A stretch of 64,000 nt of DNA from Chaetoderma sp. LZ-2023a (GCA_034401795.1 CM067369.1:137218496-137282495), one strand, 5' to 3'; positions 21,173-33,051 are shown, numbered from the stretch's first letter. Notes: generated from the sequence alone by a model not told the origin. Numbers and translations are program-made.

Positions 21173-21195
21173 TATACTCTTGATGTGAAATGTAC

Positions 21196-22189
21196 ATATA
21201 GCAGATATATATTCAAATTGATAAAGAAAATACAAGAGAAAAAGCTGGTCCATAAAATCCATGTCAAAATTCGAATGTATGGAACAACGTTTTTGTACAT
21301 AAGCAATGTATCAAATTGAAGCTATTCCTATTGAAATTTTAGAGGCGCAGACTCGGTACTATGCTAATAGCTTCTTGGCCTAGGGACTGTCAAGCTAAAA
21401 CTAGAAAGACTGTGTCATACATTTCAAGCCCTTTGGCTTTTCTGCATATCAAACATCATATGGCTGTATCACAAAATATGGAACCATATAAGTTAAGATG
21501 CGGGGTCTCTGTATGTGCGTACAAGCGAGACACTGTGCGACCCTCTGTGCACATAAATCACTAACTGGTTAGCCGGTTACAGTAATTACAGTCAAAATCA
21601 GCTACCACAGAATTCCACTGTGTATCAGAAATCCACATAGTGAAAGCCTCACTGGCAAAGTAAGACTTCTTCGCTGGCGTAGTTGAAGCCTTTGTTGGCT
21701 ATGACGCTTGTGGGTTTGATTCCCTGTCAAAACATTTGTTTTTGGACACACAAATAATCAACTGGAACTGCTGTATGACAGCAACCAGGAAGTGAAAAAG
21801 CAATCGGTGGATACAACCGATGCGGAGAGATAACTGGTTTGCAAATTACGTGAAATAGCTTTCCCTGAAAACTACTTTTCGGATTCAGGAAGAACAAACC
21901 TATCAAAGACACCATAGTCAGAGCAAAACTACCCCCACTCAACACTTTTCGCACATTCAAAACGCACATACAAGAGCATCTACACTCCATCACCAATCTA
22001 TACTGGAGCGAGAGATACGACACACCGGTATCCAGGTATTTCAACAAGAAACACCATTCTAGAAATGACATGCACTTCAGAACCATCCAAGGCCTCAATT
22101 CAGACCCGGATGACAGCGTATGACTGTGTACGTGTGCCTTTAGCCTGTCAGCTTTGTTTGGCATTCTGGTGGTACCTTGGTCTTCTTAT
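21196..22189. other. Intron sequence, nothing firm
   Basis: Open frames on the minus strand (for example 21,727-22,164, 145 codons) resemble no family I know. They may belong to the decayed ORF at 22,190-22,885. Confidence 0.3.
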
Positions 22190-22885
22190 TCAGAGACTTG
22201 GAGAACATTGTGTTCGGTTGTGCCTAAGGGTTGTCTCCGCATTGGCAACCTTTTCGAACGCACGCTTGAAGTCTCTTGTTACTACATACTGTGCATGGAG
22301 CTTGTCTGCGATCTGTCTGGTCACCATGTTGGTCAGTGACATTTCAAAATATTTGAACACTGTGTCCCATTCTGCTTTGAAAACAGTATCCCTGGTGCCT
22401 GGGATGAAGGCGACCTTTGCTTGGAGCCGGTTTGGCGGTGCCTTGTCCTTCAGGGCAGACTTGAGCCTTTCCAGCTGGAATTCAAGCGAGTCTTCATGCA
22501 GGCTGCATTGCGCCATAGCCTGTAGGCATCCAGGTGTAGTTCTGGAATCTGTGGCCTAGAGTATTTTGAACCACAGTGATTGGCAGTGCTGCACCCATTG
22601 GCTGCGGAAGTGGATTGATCATCGGTGCGGCCAGCCACTCTCTCTCTCTCTCTCTTCTATCAGGAATCGGATCGACTGCCACCCCCTGGATTGGGTTATG
22701 GTCACCCAGTGGTTGGGCAACTTTGGCGGTGCTGTTGTCCATGTTAGACGGTGCCAGTAGAAGCTCTCTGCTTCTACAGAGGCTATATTATGTGCTGAGA
22801 TTGACAGTAGCACTACCAGCTCTTTCTCCGGTGTTGGCATCTGTGTGGTGTTAGAACTCATTGTGACAAAAAGGGTACTAACCAC
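22190..22885 (-). pseudogene. Decayed ORF of unknown family
   Basis: Three minus-strand frames join up if two small frameshifts are assumed: 22,885 to about 22,720 (begins around MSSNTTQMPTPEKELVVLL), then about 22,742-22,500 (NPIQGVAVDPIPD, PMGAALPITVVQNTL), then 22,516-22,190 (LEFQLERLKSALKDKAPP, FIPGTRDTVFKAEWDTVFKY). The composition (amphipathic helix, no low complexity in the last part) looks protein-like rather than random. No domain recognised. It could be a degraded retroelement gag or a captured host fragment. It lies just outside the 34 kb insertion that starts at 22,997. Confidence 0.35.
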
Positions 22886-23299
22886 GTAATCTTGTAATTA
22901 GAGAAACTCTTTGGATTGCTTAGCTTTGGATTTGACAACTGATGTATATCACCACAAACCTAAACCGGTAACTACATATGACTGTTCACTTCTATGTAGG
23001 CTTGCATGATTTTTGATTTGAAACATCGCGATCGATTTTATATAAATTCCCAGAAGTATAAACCGGGTTAATGTGACTTGTTTCTAGAAAAAGTTTAAAT
23101 AAATGATACAAAAATAGCACAAAATTAGAACACATGTTCATGTGACGAATTCTTACCAGCCTACGTCTATGCTTAATGTATACCTTATATGCATCATCGC
23201 GGGCAAGAAATTATTAATTGGGACCGCCTAAATATTGCGTATAGTTTAATAAACATTATTTAATTCATCAAAATTTGGGATAAAATGTCGCTGAGAAAA

Positions 23300-25329
23300 A
23301 AATATAAATTACATGATGCTTATAGCCTCCCTTTGTAGGACAAGTTTAGGTCATTACCGGAGTAACGCGACGACGATAATATTAGTACTGCGGGATATAC
23401 TGTGCAATTCACATACATAGGACGGTAGCTTTGAGTAGGTACTAGTGTAACAGCGTAAACTTGTCCTATAGTGCAGTTTATAGTTGCTTTCAGAATGTAC
23501 GATTTACATTTAAAGTGTAGATCATGGCTGGCATTTTCTTTTGAAAACAGATAGAGTGATGCTAGATTAACATGTTATCATGCACTTTTATTCTTTTTAA
23601 AACGTGTATGCTAGAAGAACGTGATTATAAATGTTGAAAATTATGCCTTTTGCTGTCTCCTAATGTCACTCGGCAAGTTCCGTAAAACCGGTGAAACGCA
23701 CCACGTGACACGCGTCACAAGTGGAAGGGACAAGGGAATTCCCTCTAGTAGTTAACGTGTTATTTAGTCTGACTGGCAAGGAGAAAAGAGTTGCATTTAG
23801 ATATATTTATGCAATTAATTTTGTTAAAATGACACAAAGATCCGTAGTACGATATCGAAACACACGTGAATAATTTATCCTTTGATTAATTTCCATCAGA
23901 TTAAACTTTGGCAATGTTTGCTGAGCTATAGCATTGAGATTTCGGGGGTCTCGGTGGTACGCATACATGTGTTAAACATACATGAATTTTCACATTCAAC
24001 GCTAGAAAAATGCGCCGTACTATTGATTCTCATATAAAAAATGAATTGTGAATCGTGTTCTAAAATCCTGCTGTACATATTAGAATATATTTTCTAATAT
24101 TAAACAATTTTTAGCGACAGCTCAATCGCCAATCCATCCCGCTAGCATTTAGCATTGCGCGAATCGAAGGTTCGTCGTATCTTCTTTCCAGCAACAAACG
24201 GGTAAATCGAGTCCACTAAACGATTCCTTCACAGGAATGCCCGAATCGCGATAATGATTGGATAAAACCTGCATTCTTTCAGCTCATACATATTAATGAG
24301 CAATAATAAACACGAAAGAAGGAAACCCCTTTATCTGAAATAAACTTTCTCGAGGTTCTGTAAAAATGAAATCTGTCAAAATCATCGGCAGCAACACATT
24401 CATATCAAATTGCCATTAAAATATTATGTAGTTATTAAATGTCAATTTGTCAATGTGTCCAAACTGTTTGAACATTGATAAATTGGCATTTAGTAATTAA
24501 CTGGGATAGTTGCTTACCAGTAGTGAATGGGTCAATAACTGATTTTTCATAAACTTAAAACTTATGGATTTCTTTATAGATATCCCATTTCTCAAGTATG
24601 ATTTGGCTTTTAAATTTTTGGACTTCATACACTATTTCCTTTTTAAAGAAAAAAGCCTATGTAAAAAATTTTGCTGTCATGATAATAATTTTGAATCTTG
24701 AAAGCCAACACATCTGGGAAATTGGCTAAAGCTGAGCCTATAGGCTTATATAAGTTTAAGCTCCTTGAGTGAACACTGATAGAATTGTAAACCTGGCATA
24801 AATCATGAATGTTACCTTGAAAATATCGACATGATAAATATATCAAACAAACAAATAATTTAAAAACAAATTTAAGGTAGTGGCATGGTTCTCAACAATG
24901 GACTACTTAAACGACGAACCCAGTTCACGGCTTAGTGGTGGATTATCTTACCACAGGAGGAAACATTGGCAATCTTCTTGACTCTTCTCTCATGCACCCA
25001 ATAGTTGCCTACCTGTAGTGAACACTGATAATGCACAATCAGATCGAATGAAAGGTTCCATTGAACCAATAAAGAGCCAACATGGCCACCAAACAGTAAA
25101 TTATGATTGGTCCATGACAGCCATGTTTTATCACTTATCAATTTCTTTTGAACAAACTTTAATCACCCTTAGTTATTGATGAAATATCAGCAGTTTCAGC
25201 CTGAACCGTAAGCACTTCCTGTGATGTCATTTTCAAGAACAAGATGTTCACCTGAAAATGGATCAGTTAAAATTCCAGGCACTCAATATGGGGTACTCCT
25301 GGCCGAATTTGGTTAAAACCGGGAATTGA
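23300..25329. other. Interior of hAT-1, no gene seen
   Basis: AT-rich. The block at 23,690-23,760 (ACACGCGTCACAAGTGGAAG) resembles, inverted, 56,268-56,310 near the other end of hAT-1. No ORF above about 70 codons with any recognisable domain. Confidence 0.4.
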
Positions 25330-25572
25330 TTAACCCAATAATACTCGTGCCACCCAAAAAATTGCTTCTGCGGTAGATCTGAGAAATGTCCATTTTCAGA
25401 CCAGGACTCCAGTAGAATACTATTTTGTAAATTTACTACTGGAATGACTGGCTCGATAATCAAGCCAGTCATTCCAGTGATAAATTTTCAAAAATAATCT
25501 CAACCTGCAAATGGGCATTTTCTATGAGAAAATCGATACTTATTTTGAAGAATTTGAGGGGTAAATGGTTAA
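25330..25572. repeat. TTAA-type MITE (family A), complete
   Basis: TTAA at 25,330-25,333 and 25,569-25,572. The central palindrome GGAATGACTGGCTCG..AAGCCAGTCATTCC is near-perfect. The arms 'gaaatgtccattttcagacc' and 'cctgcaaatgggcatttt' are present. Confidence 0.78.
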
Positions 25573-26337
25573 GGATGAGACATCTGACCAATCAAATTTC
25601 TGAATAGAACTTCTGAAGCGTACCACCATAGGGTCCATCTAGTTAAACTTGGTTAAAATCAACCAAGCGGCTGAGGAGCTGCATTTTGACAATTTCCGGG
25701 AACTTTTTCATAGAATCCAAGATTTTCACCCCAAAACTGACTAATCGAAGTTCTGAACTCAGAAGCGTAGGACCATATGGTTCTTATGGCCAAATTTTGT
25801 TGAAATCCACCAGGGAGATGCATTTTGACAATTTCCAGTAAATCATTTACAAAATCTAAGATTTTCACCGATCAATTTATGGATCAATCAGAATTCTGAA
25901 GAGATGTTCTGGAGCCTAACACCCAGAGGTAGATTTTAAGGATTTGTTCTACTAACCTAGACAGGATAGTGCATCATTGATTTTACTATCCCGCAGCAAA
26001 CTTCACTAACCCAATGTTTGTAAGCTCAAAGCTGATCACTTCTTTAATCCAATCACTGATACAGAGAAGCCGTTGAATATTTTGAAATTAGTTTGTCTGG
26101 AAAGCCGTTGCTGCCTTTGGTGGGTACTCAACATAATGACATTAGAATAGTATTTTTTTGTATTTCCTCTTTTGAGAGCAACTAACCCAGACAGGTTAGT
26201 GCAGGTGCAGTTTTACTAGCCCATATGAAGTTCTACTATCCTCGGGTTAACAGGTTAGTCTTATAATCGAGCCCTGCTAACACGATAAGATTCTCCCAGA
26301 CAAATTTGCCTGAAATTGGTCATAGAAGATGCGATTC
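25573..26337. other. Dispersed repeat remnant and MITE family B half-copy
   Basis: Carries phrases of the hairpin-ended dispersed repeat (aattctgaa, ccaccataggg, tccaagattttcaccc) and one arm of MITE family B at 26,066-26,120. No ORF. Confidence 0.5.
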
Positions 26338-26600
26338 AAAAAAGCATCCGCTTTTGTTTCTACGAGAATTCTTAATACTTACCAGATGTACTATTATGAT
26401 AATGTCTATTATCTAGTCTAGCTCAAAATAAACAATTAAAACTCCGCACTCTCCTGGTCCTGCCCATACTGTGTCCGGGAATACCATAGCCGCGGGTACC
26501 GAGTCAATTCCCAATCACAGTCAGATTCGTCTTATATTTGCCTTGGCAAACTGCGAAAGCAGCTCAGGCTCACCTCAGCGGGGCGGCTGAGGAAGGGCCA

Positions 26601-26698
26601 TAGTACATCTGGTAAGTATTAAGAATTCTCGTAGAAACAAAAGCGGATGCTTTTTTGATTCTACTTCGAATAATACTTACCAGATGTACTATTATGAT
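26601..26698. repeat. DIRS copy 2 internal complementary region
   Basis: 26,601-26,660 is the reverse complement of the right end from about 26,340. The rest (TTCTACTTCGAATAATAC onward) is the reverse complement of the left end near 33,010-33,050. The halves meet at TTTTTTGATTCTACTTCG. Confidence 0.9.
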
Positions 26699-27305
26699 AA
26701 ACTCCGGATTTCGACAGCCAGGAAATGCCGGTGGGAGGAGGTGAGGCTCGGACCAGCACTCATCAACCATCCAACAGAGAAGGTTGTGAAGAGACTAGAA
26801 CCCTGGCATACGCTTGGGTTCTGCCATCTGACTCATAGAGTGCTAAACTTCCATGGTCTAGACCGCGCTCCACCCCCTCTTTTGTCCGCACAAAACCAGA
26901 GGGCTGTCCATGGGGATGCAACACCCACCAGACCCGTGTCAGCCCCAAGTCTCAGCTAGGGCAGTCCAGTAGAGTGCAAAGAAGCTACTACAACTTCTAA
27001 CTTTGAAAAACCATCAGTATATCGACTAGATTTTCAAATTGGAATGAGTCTAATGTCTGATTGAGAGGATAAGAATACTCTTGTACCAGACTATTTACCT
27101 AAGCAGTCTGGTATTTCGACTGTAAGTAAACATATTTATAGTCACTTAATTAATGTAAACACTCACCATTTTGAGTGCTTGATCTTTTCTTGATCATCAC
27201 AGGAGCTCGGCCCAATCCACGGTCGTACTCAGTCATGTGCATAGCGTTTGTTCAGTGTAGGCGGAAGACTTTAGTGATGTGTGCGAAGTAGTGGTCGGAA
27301 GTGGC
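26699..27305. other. DIRS copy 2 sequence between recombinase and internal complementary region
   Basis: About 600 bp, shared with copy 3 (43,135-43,740). No supported ORF. Confidence 0.6.
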
Positions 27306-28457
27306 TTAGTTTAGATTCGACAGATTGGCGACGGCTACCGGATTAAGTGAGCTGGAGATGTCGCGAAGGTAGAAATCAGTGAATGACAACTCGGCATGCC
27401 ATTGTGCTACAGACATCACCTCCTCTAATGAGACACCCTTATAAAGGGCCGATGATGCTGCTAGTGCTCGGACCTGATGGGCATTCGCACAATCAATCTG
27501 CTTTCCTGTAGCAATTTTGTGTGACATCTTAATAGCGTCAACTATCCAACGAGAAATAGTATCTTTCGAGGCACGTAAATGGGGAGCTTTGAGACATAAC
27601 CACAGAGATTTTGGGTCGTCTCTCCACTCATTAGTACGTTTCTTATACATTTTAAGACATCTCACAGGACACCAAGCAGAAGAGTTTGGGTCATGTCTAG
27701 TTAAACTTGGCAAATTGATCGGCTGTCCTGGATATTTAAGTGACTGATTCTTTGCCAGGAAACAAAGACGTGGAAGTAGTCTTAAACCTTCACCCGTGAC
27801 GACAAAACGGTCTTGTTCGGCAGAAAGCGCATGAATTTCGCTTCTCCTTCTCGCCGACGCTACTGCAACCAAGAAAACTGATTTAATAGTTAACAGTTTA
27901 ATATCAATAGATCTAATCGGTTCAAAAGGAGCATGCCCTAAAACCTGTAGAACAAGATATAGATTCCAAGATGGGATAGGATGTGGCTGTCTAGGTCGCA
28001 GATTGCTCATTCCTTTGATAACTTCATTCAAGGTGTCATTCTCCACTCCTTCAATAGTGAGACTGGGAATGACTGAAGCTAATGCAGACTTATATGCTGC
28101 TAGGGTAGAAGGTAGAAGTTTGTCAACTTCGTATAAATGACAGATAAAATCTGCTACGTGTTGAACAGATGCAGAAAAGGGATCAATATCTCCTCTCTCA
28201 CACCACTGTGCAAATTTGTTGATTCTATAATTATATGTCTTTGTGGTTGAAACTCTTCTGGCTGAAGCAACAAACTTCGCTGCTTGCTCAGAAAAGCCAC
28301 CCTCAATTGCACGCTGCTTGATAACATCCATGCAGTCAATTTGAACATTTCTGGTCTGTCGTGAAGGTACAGACCCTTGTTCTGAGAGATTAGATCTCTT
28401 GTGTCTGGAAGAGGGATTGGATTGCAGACCAGAAGGTCCAGCAGATCCGTAAACCAT
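27306..28457 (-). CDS. DIRS copy 2 tyrosine recombinase
   Basis: Frame open from the shared ATG at 28,457 (MVYGSAGPSGLQS) to the stop, about 383 residues. A core-binding region (YNYRINKFAQWC) is followed by the catalytic domain. Active-site residues visible: Arg in SARRRSEIHAL, His-x-x-Arg in AHQVRA, His in QWHAELSFT, Tyr in FYLRD. Nothing is obviously broken, unlike gag and RT of the same copy. The 5' end overlaps the RT tail as in copy 1. Retained integrity may reflect recent insertion or chance. Confidence 0.9.
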   Translation of the reverse strand: MVYGSAGPSGLQSNPSSRHKRSNLSEQGSVPSRQTRNVQIDCMDVIKQRAIEGGFSEQAAKFVASARRVSTTKTYNYRINKFAQWCERGDIDPFSASVQHVADFICHLYEVDKLLPSTLAAYKSALASVIPSLTIEGVENDTLNEVIKGMSNLRPRQPHPIPSWNLYLVLQVLGHAPFEPIRSIDIKLLTIKSVFLVAVASARRRSEIHALSAEQDRFVVTGEGLRLLPRLCFLAKNQSLKYPGQPINLPSLTRHDPNSSAWCPVRCLKMYKKRTNEWRDDPKSLWLCLKAPHLRASKDTISRWIVDAIKMSHKIATGKQIDCANAHQVRALAASSALYKGVSLEEVMSVAQWHAELSFTDFYLRDISSSLNPVAVANLSNLN

Positions 28458-30292
28458 GATCGGCCTGGCCAATAAGGGGCGATCAGTATTACTTGGCACA
28501 TCCCCTCTCTTATCTTTGCCAGAACTTTCGGGATGAGAATTGTTGGAGGGTACGCATACGCGTACATTCCCTCCCAACTTATCGCCAGTGCGTCTACTGC
28601 TAAAGCTAGCGGGTCCGGGATCGGTGACACGTAAGTGACCATCTTTGCGTTTTGATTCATTGCAAACAGGTCGACATTTGGCTTGCCCCATTGTTTGAAT
28701 AGAACCTCCGCTACCGCTTGGTTGAGCTGCCATTCCGTCGGACGACAAACCGTCCGTCGACTGAGAGCATCCGCTAGGATGTTCAATCTTCCTGGAATGT
28801 GTGCTGCCCGAAGAATAATATTCCTCTCTTGGCACCACAGCAGAAGGTTCCAAACCATCATACACAACTCTGGTGATCTCGTCCCGCCCTGGCGGTTCAA
28901 ATAAGACACCACTGTTGAGTTGTCTGTCCTTATTAGGACAACTTTGTCTTGAATTAGACTCTCGAACTTTCGAAGTGCAAATACCACCGCTAATAGCTCG
29001 AGCACATTGATGTTTCTGCGCATTGGTCCGATCCCATTCCCCTGACACTTGACTGATTGTCCAATACCGCTCCCCAACCCATCAACGATGCATCCGTGAA
29101 GATGGACATCTGAGGTTGAGGAGGTTGTAGAGGAACACCTCGCAGGAGATTCTGTTCCGATAACCACCACTGAAGGTGGAATATCAATGGTTCTTTTACT
29201 GGTATCCTCAGAGATAACGGATCTGTTCTCTGCGACCAGAATGACATTAGATACATCTGAATCGGCCTGCGCCGGAGTGCCGCATACGGAACCACCTTCT
29301 CCAGAGATACTAGTAACCCCAGTATCCTGAGAAACTGGCGCGCCGTCAGATAGGCTCCTAGAGAAACCGACTCCAAAACTGCAATCAGGCTTTTGACTCT
29401 GCTCTCCGCCGGAAAAGCTACGCCGTCCATGAGATTGAAAAAGATTCCCAGATAAACAAACTCCTGGGATGGAGTCAGTTCTGATTTCTCTAGATTCACA
29501 ATCCACCCTAGATCCTTTAATAAGGCTAGGACTACCTGCAGATTGCTGCGCAGAGTGACTGTAAGTGTGAACAGCTTTGTTTCTCCTGCGAAGTAAAGAA
29601 GTCATGGCGAGAACCACCTTGGTGAAGACCCTCGGAGCTGTGGTCAGGCCGAACGGGAGCGCATTGAATTCCCAAACATTGTCTTGGAATGCAAACCGAA
29701 GGTACTTCTGAAAAGGAATTGACATTGGAATATGAAAATATGCATCCTTCAGATCTATCGACACTCCCCACATGCCTTTCCTCAGCCCTGTCATTACCGA
29801 TGCTACCGTCTCCATCTGAAATTTGGGAGAAAGAATAAATTTGTTCAACGGTTTGAGATTGAGAATTGGTCTCCATCCTCCGGTACGCTTCGGAACGAGG
29901 AACATGATCGAATAGAAGCCCAGTGAAGACTGATCTTTGACTAGATGAATCGCCTTCTTCTGACGAAGAGATTCTATTTCTGACCGAATGGCGTCTAGAC
30001 GATCTGAATCCCTTGGAACAGGAGTCCATATTGGAGTCGAGGTTAACGGAACTAACGATTGATGGATGAGCCAGTCCGGATCGTAGCCGTTTCTTATCCA
30101 CTGACAAACTAAACAGTCGCGCACGACCTGTTCCCATTGGCTTAGGAATAGCTGAAGTCTGCCTCCGACGGAAGGAATCTGCACACAGCTGTCGGTCAAG
30201 ATTGGCCGATAAGACGCTAAATCGCTTGGGTGAAGATTCTCGACTCCATTCGCCTCCAAAGCCACCAGCACTGGTTCCGCCGGAAACCCGTC
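28154..30292 (-). pseudogene. DIRS copy 2 RT-RNase H, frameshifted
   Basis: Homologous to copy 3 and to copy 1 from the gag stop onward. RT begins well (GGWRPILNLKPLN, LKDAYFHIP, LPFGLTTAPRVFT). A deletion of about 32 bp near 29,560, seen against copy 3, removes the catalytic YIDD motif and shifts the frame. The correct sequence continues in another frame (28,990-29,499: FVYLG, FTDAS). A one-base insertion near 29,048 and a two-base loss near 29,008 then move it again to the RNase H end (RTDNST, HIPGRLNILADALSR) and the tail (DLFAM, YAYPP, LIAPYWPG). Not able to make active RT. Confidence 0.9.
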
Positions 30293-30299
30293 AGGAACG
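30288..30299 (-). promoter_or_regulatory. Putative +1 frameshift site, DIRS copy 2
   Basis: Gag ends CGT-TCC-TGA-CGG at 30,291-30,299. RT continues in +1 as GAC-GGG. Same arrangement as copy 1. Confidence 0.55.
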
Positions 30300-32248
30300 A
30301 GCCCCACGGCCGCCCCGCGGCTTCTTGTAGTACGACGGTCCGGAACCGCCGCCACGGCCATCCTTATGGTAGCCGCCGCGGCCCGAACCGCCACCCTTCC
30401 TGTCTTCCTCATACGGCCTCTTATTAGAGGACTTGTATGAGGATGAACGGCCAGGTCCTTGTGATCCGGATGGCCTATGGGCATCACGGCCAGAAGGACG
30501 GAAGGGCAATCTAGAACGCTGCCTCTGCTGCTCCTGTCTATGCTGACGGTAGGACTGCTGCGGCTGAGTCCTCTTAGTCGACTTCCACGACTTGCCGACC
30601 ACTTCTTGCTCCGCCACCATTGACGCAACCTTGGAGAGCGCTTGTCGTGCCGAGCCGCCGAACAAGCCTGGACCTATGAAAGGCGCAGAAGATAATGCAG
30701 CCCTCATCTCTGGTCCTGGTTCTACACAATCGAGAACCATTCTCCGTCGCTCTGCCAATGTTCTAGTGATCACCCTGGCCAGGCAATCCTGAGACAGGCG
30801 CATGGTGTCCCGAACAACTCCGGGAGCAGCCTCTGGCACCTGTCCACCATCCGCCGTGCAGTCCAGCATACCCTGCAGGACGGTACACCCGTGCGACAGC
30901 GCAGCCATGGCTGCCCTCGCCGCATCCTCAATGAGCGTGAGCTCATTGAACGGGTCTTTGTTGGTCTGAGAAACCAAAGGACGTGACCGCCCCTTAGCCT
31001 TCCCAGCGAACGGCCTATTCAGAGCCTCTTGTTCTGCAACGGAAAGCCGTGGAACACGGGCATACTGATGGTAGGCCAGCTCCGGAAAACGGACCCTACT
31101 CCTTATCCCCTTCGGGGCCTTCGGCAATGCATATCCTGGCTGAACCAGACGGTATGCCGCAACTTCCAGCATGTCGGAAGTCTGCGTGTCCAAAGGGAGT
31201 GTCGGCATGGCAGAAGAGCCACCTGACAGAGCGCTAGCCGCTCGCTCTGACATCCACTCCATCGCCGGATCGCGCTGAGATCCCAGATCAGATGCCAACC
31301 CGAGACGATTGGTCATCCATCCAAGGACCTGCACCCATTCAGCTTCGGTGCAGAAAACGGACTCGTCCATCAATGAACTCCCGTTCTCATCCTCCCTCTC
31401 TCCCTTAGAGGAGAGAGCCACTGACGATCCATGCTGAGCGCTATGAGACACCTCTCTGCCAGGACAGAGCGCATCCATAGCGCGACTACCAGCGGCACCG
31501 GTGTCTAACGAATCACCAGACCCGGATTCTCCACAGTCCATCGGCTCCAGCACGGGAGCCGGGACTACGACCGCCCTACCCACGGCTGGCGCCCTCACTC
31601 CGATAGGAGCCGCACCTAACGCCACCGGGATACCAACAGGAACCGCAAAACACGGCTCTGCCGACCCCTCCGGTTGCACAAATAGCGGATGGAAAATGCT
31701 CGATGGAACGTCGCCATCACCATCCGCCTGGCAAACCCGTACCAATCCCGAGGGCGACCCCTGGGACGTACCGGGCATTGCCGTCATCGAAATATCCGGC
31801 ATGCCGGAATCTTCCATCAGCAACAGATCTTCCTCCTCTATCGTCGGCTCTTGAGCCAAGGACAGAGAAGGGGCAGGTGCATGACCCTCAACAGAACTAG
31901 CCGGACCACCTAATGGTTGTCCTGCACCAGCTTGCATCACCGGGACCGTGGACTGCAATGACTCAAACATAGCCTTGAACTGGGCCGCCCATATGCCCAG
32001 AGCTGAATCCATCCGGTCATTCAGACGACCTTCCATCCCCATCAAAGACGCCTGCTGCAACTTCGCTGCCTTGTCCTTCGCGATCCTCTCCAGCCTCGCA
32101 CGTCGAACTCTGCCACCATTGCCGACGACCACTTCACGCACACATCACAAGGGCTCCCGACCTTACACTGAGCGCACGTATGTCCCAAATACTTCCGCTT
32201 CATGAACCTGTTGCACTTCTGGCACAACGTGTCCGGATTCTTAGGTTT
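30291..32248 (-). pseudogene. DIRS copy 2 gag-like protein, broken
   Basis: The main exon follows a TCTGTGTTCGCAG acceptor at 32,248. It opens with KPKNPDTLCQKCNRF and a cysteine/histidine cluster. Against copy 3, about 9 bp are missing at about 32,183, deleting one Cys of the cluster, and about 10 bp are missing near 32,107, which shifts the frame. The rest (30,291-32,130) is one long open frame with a lysine-rich helix (RLERIAKDKAAKLQQ), an acidic middle and an Arg/Gly-rich tail (GGSGRGGYHKDGRGGGSG). Relative to family I the tail composition is alike but the sequence differs. Confidence 0.85.
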
Positions 32249-32541
32249 CTGCGAACACAGAGAAAAATTAAAACGCTGCACATGATAAATGATGACGAGC
32301 AATATGCACAATCGACTTGATAGTTAAGATTTCTTAAACACATTAACTTTCTCTTAAATTAATGATAATCAAGTTCTTAGGCAGGAGATATTTGAAACTT
32401 TTTTGAGTGAAAATTCTTTAACAACACAACTCAGCCTTTAACTAACGTTAAATAACCAAGACTACATCGCCGATCGCTACAAACACCCTCGACAATGAAG
32501 CGAGAGCTAAAATCGGCGATAACCAGAGTGCCTAGACACAC

Positions 32542-32577
32542 CAAGCCAAGAACGACATAATTCATGGGCGCCGCCAT
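32542..32577 (-). CDS. Candidate gag leader exon, DIRS copy 2
   Basis: AAGATGGCGG start at 32,577; 12 codons (MAAPMNYVVLGL) to TTG|GTGTGT in phase 0. The acceptor at 32,248 is also phase 0. Shared with copy 3. No transcript evidence. Confidence 0.4.
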
Positions 32578-32883
32578 CTTGGCTAAGGGCGCATCCATCT
32601 TTAGAGGAACCGATTCGCAAGAGAAATTAACCGAGTACCCGAATTACAGAAGCGACTCCAACAATGGCTAACATTTTAAAACAATGTGCCAATTTAAGGA
32701 AATTTCACAGTCATTATGGCACGAATGTATAAATTCTAGATTGATACAACCTGCCCCTGTGATGATTTTCCCAATTCCTCCATGAAGCCACCGATAACAA
32801 CGTGAAATACGATCGATAAACTCCTTAATTGCTCAAATTAACAGCTCTAGAAAAACGCGACTTTTTCAAAGCGCAAAATACAC

Positions 32884-33030
32884 GAATCTGACTGTGATTG
32901 GGAATTGACTCGGTACCTGCGGCTATGGTATTCCCGGACACAGTATGGGCAGGACCAGGAGAGTGCGGAGTTTTAATTGTTTATTTTGAACTAGACTAGA
33001 TAATAGACATTATCATAATAGTACATCTGG
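32884..33030. repeat. DIRS copy 2 left inverted terminal repeat
   Basis: Reverse complement of about 26,381-26,530 with a few differences (for example CCTGCGGC here against the partner's CCGCGGG). Contains the ACTCGGTACC and CCCGGACACAGTATGGGC blocks. Confidence 0.88.
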
Positions 33031-33051
33031 TAAGTATTATTCGAAGTAGAA

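Larger units (their letters stand above)
14159..21192 (-). mobile_element. DIRS-type tyrosine-recombinase retrotransposon, copy 1 (family I)
   Basis: Full-length element of about 7.03 kb read on the minus strand: left end at 21,192, right end at 14,159. Order: inverted terminal repeat, spliced gag leader, gag, RT-RNase H, tyrosine recombinase, internal complementary region (14,440-14,537), inverted terminal repeat. The two terminal repeats (about 14,203-14,368 and 21,003-21,172) are identical over about 150 bp by eye, so insertion is recent. No long target duplication is present; AAC lies at the left edge (14,156-14,158) and TAC at the right (21,193-21,195), in keeping with integration of a circle at a trinucleotide rather than by an integrase. 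All three ORFs are open, making this the best candidate for an active master copy here. Confidence 0.95.
26338..33051 (-). mobile_element. DIRS-type retrotransposon, copy 2 (family II)
   Basis: About 6.7 kb, minus-strand sense, with the same architecture as copy 1 but clearly different sequence. Inverted terminal repeats lie at about 26,381-26,530 and 32,884-33,030. The internal complementary region is 26,601-26,698. Gag and RT are broken; the recombinase is open. The flanking trinucleotides are not as clean as in copy 3: ATT lies near both edges, and the preceding host bases and those after it belong to a dispersed repeat. Closely related to copy 3 across its whole length. Confidence 0.93.

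Noticed and set aside
22065-22559. 164-codon plus-strand ORF
   Set aside because: Antisense to the more protein-like minus-strand frames in the same place; no domain recognised.
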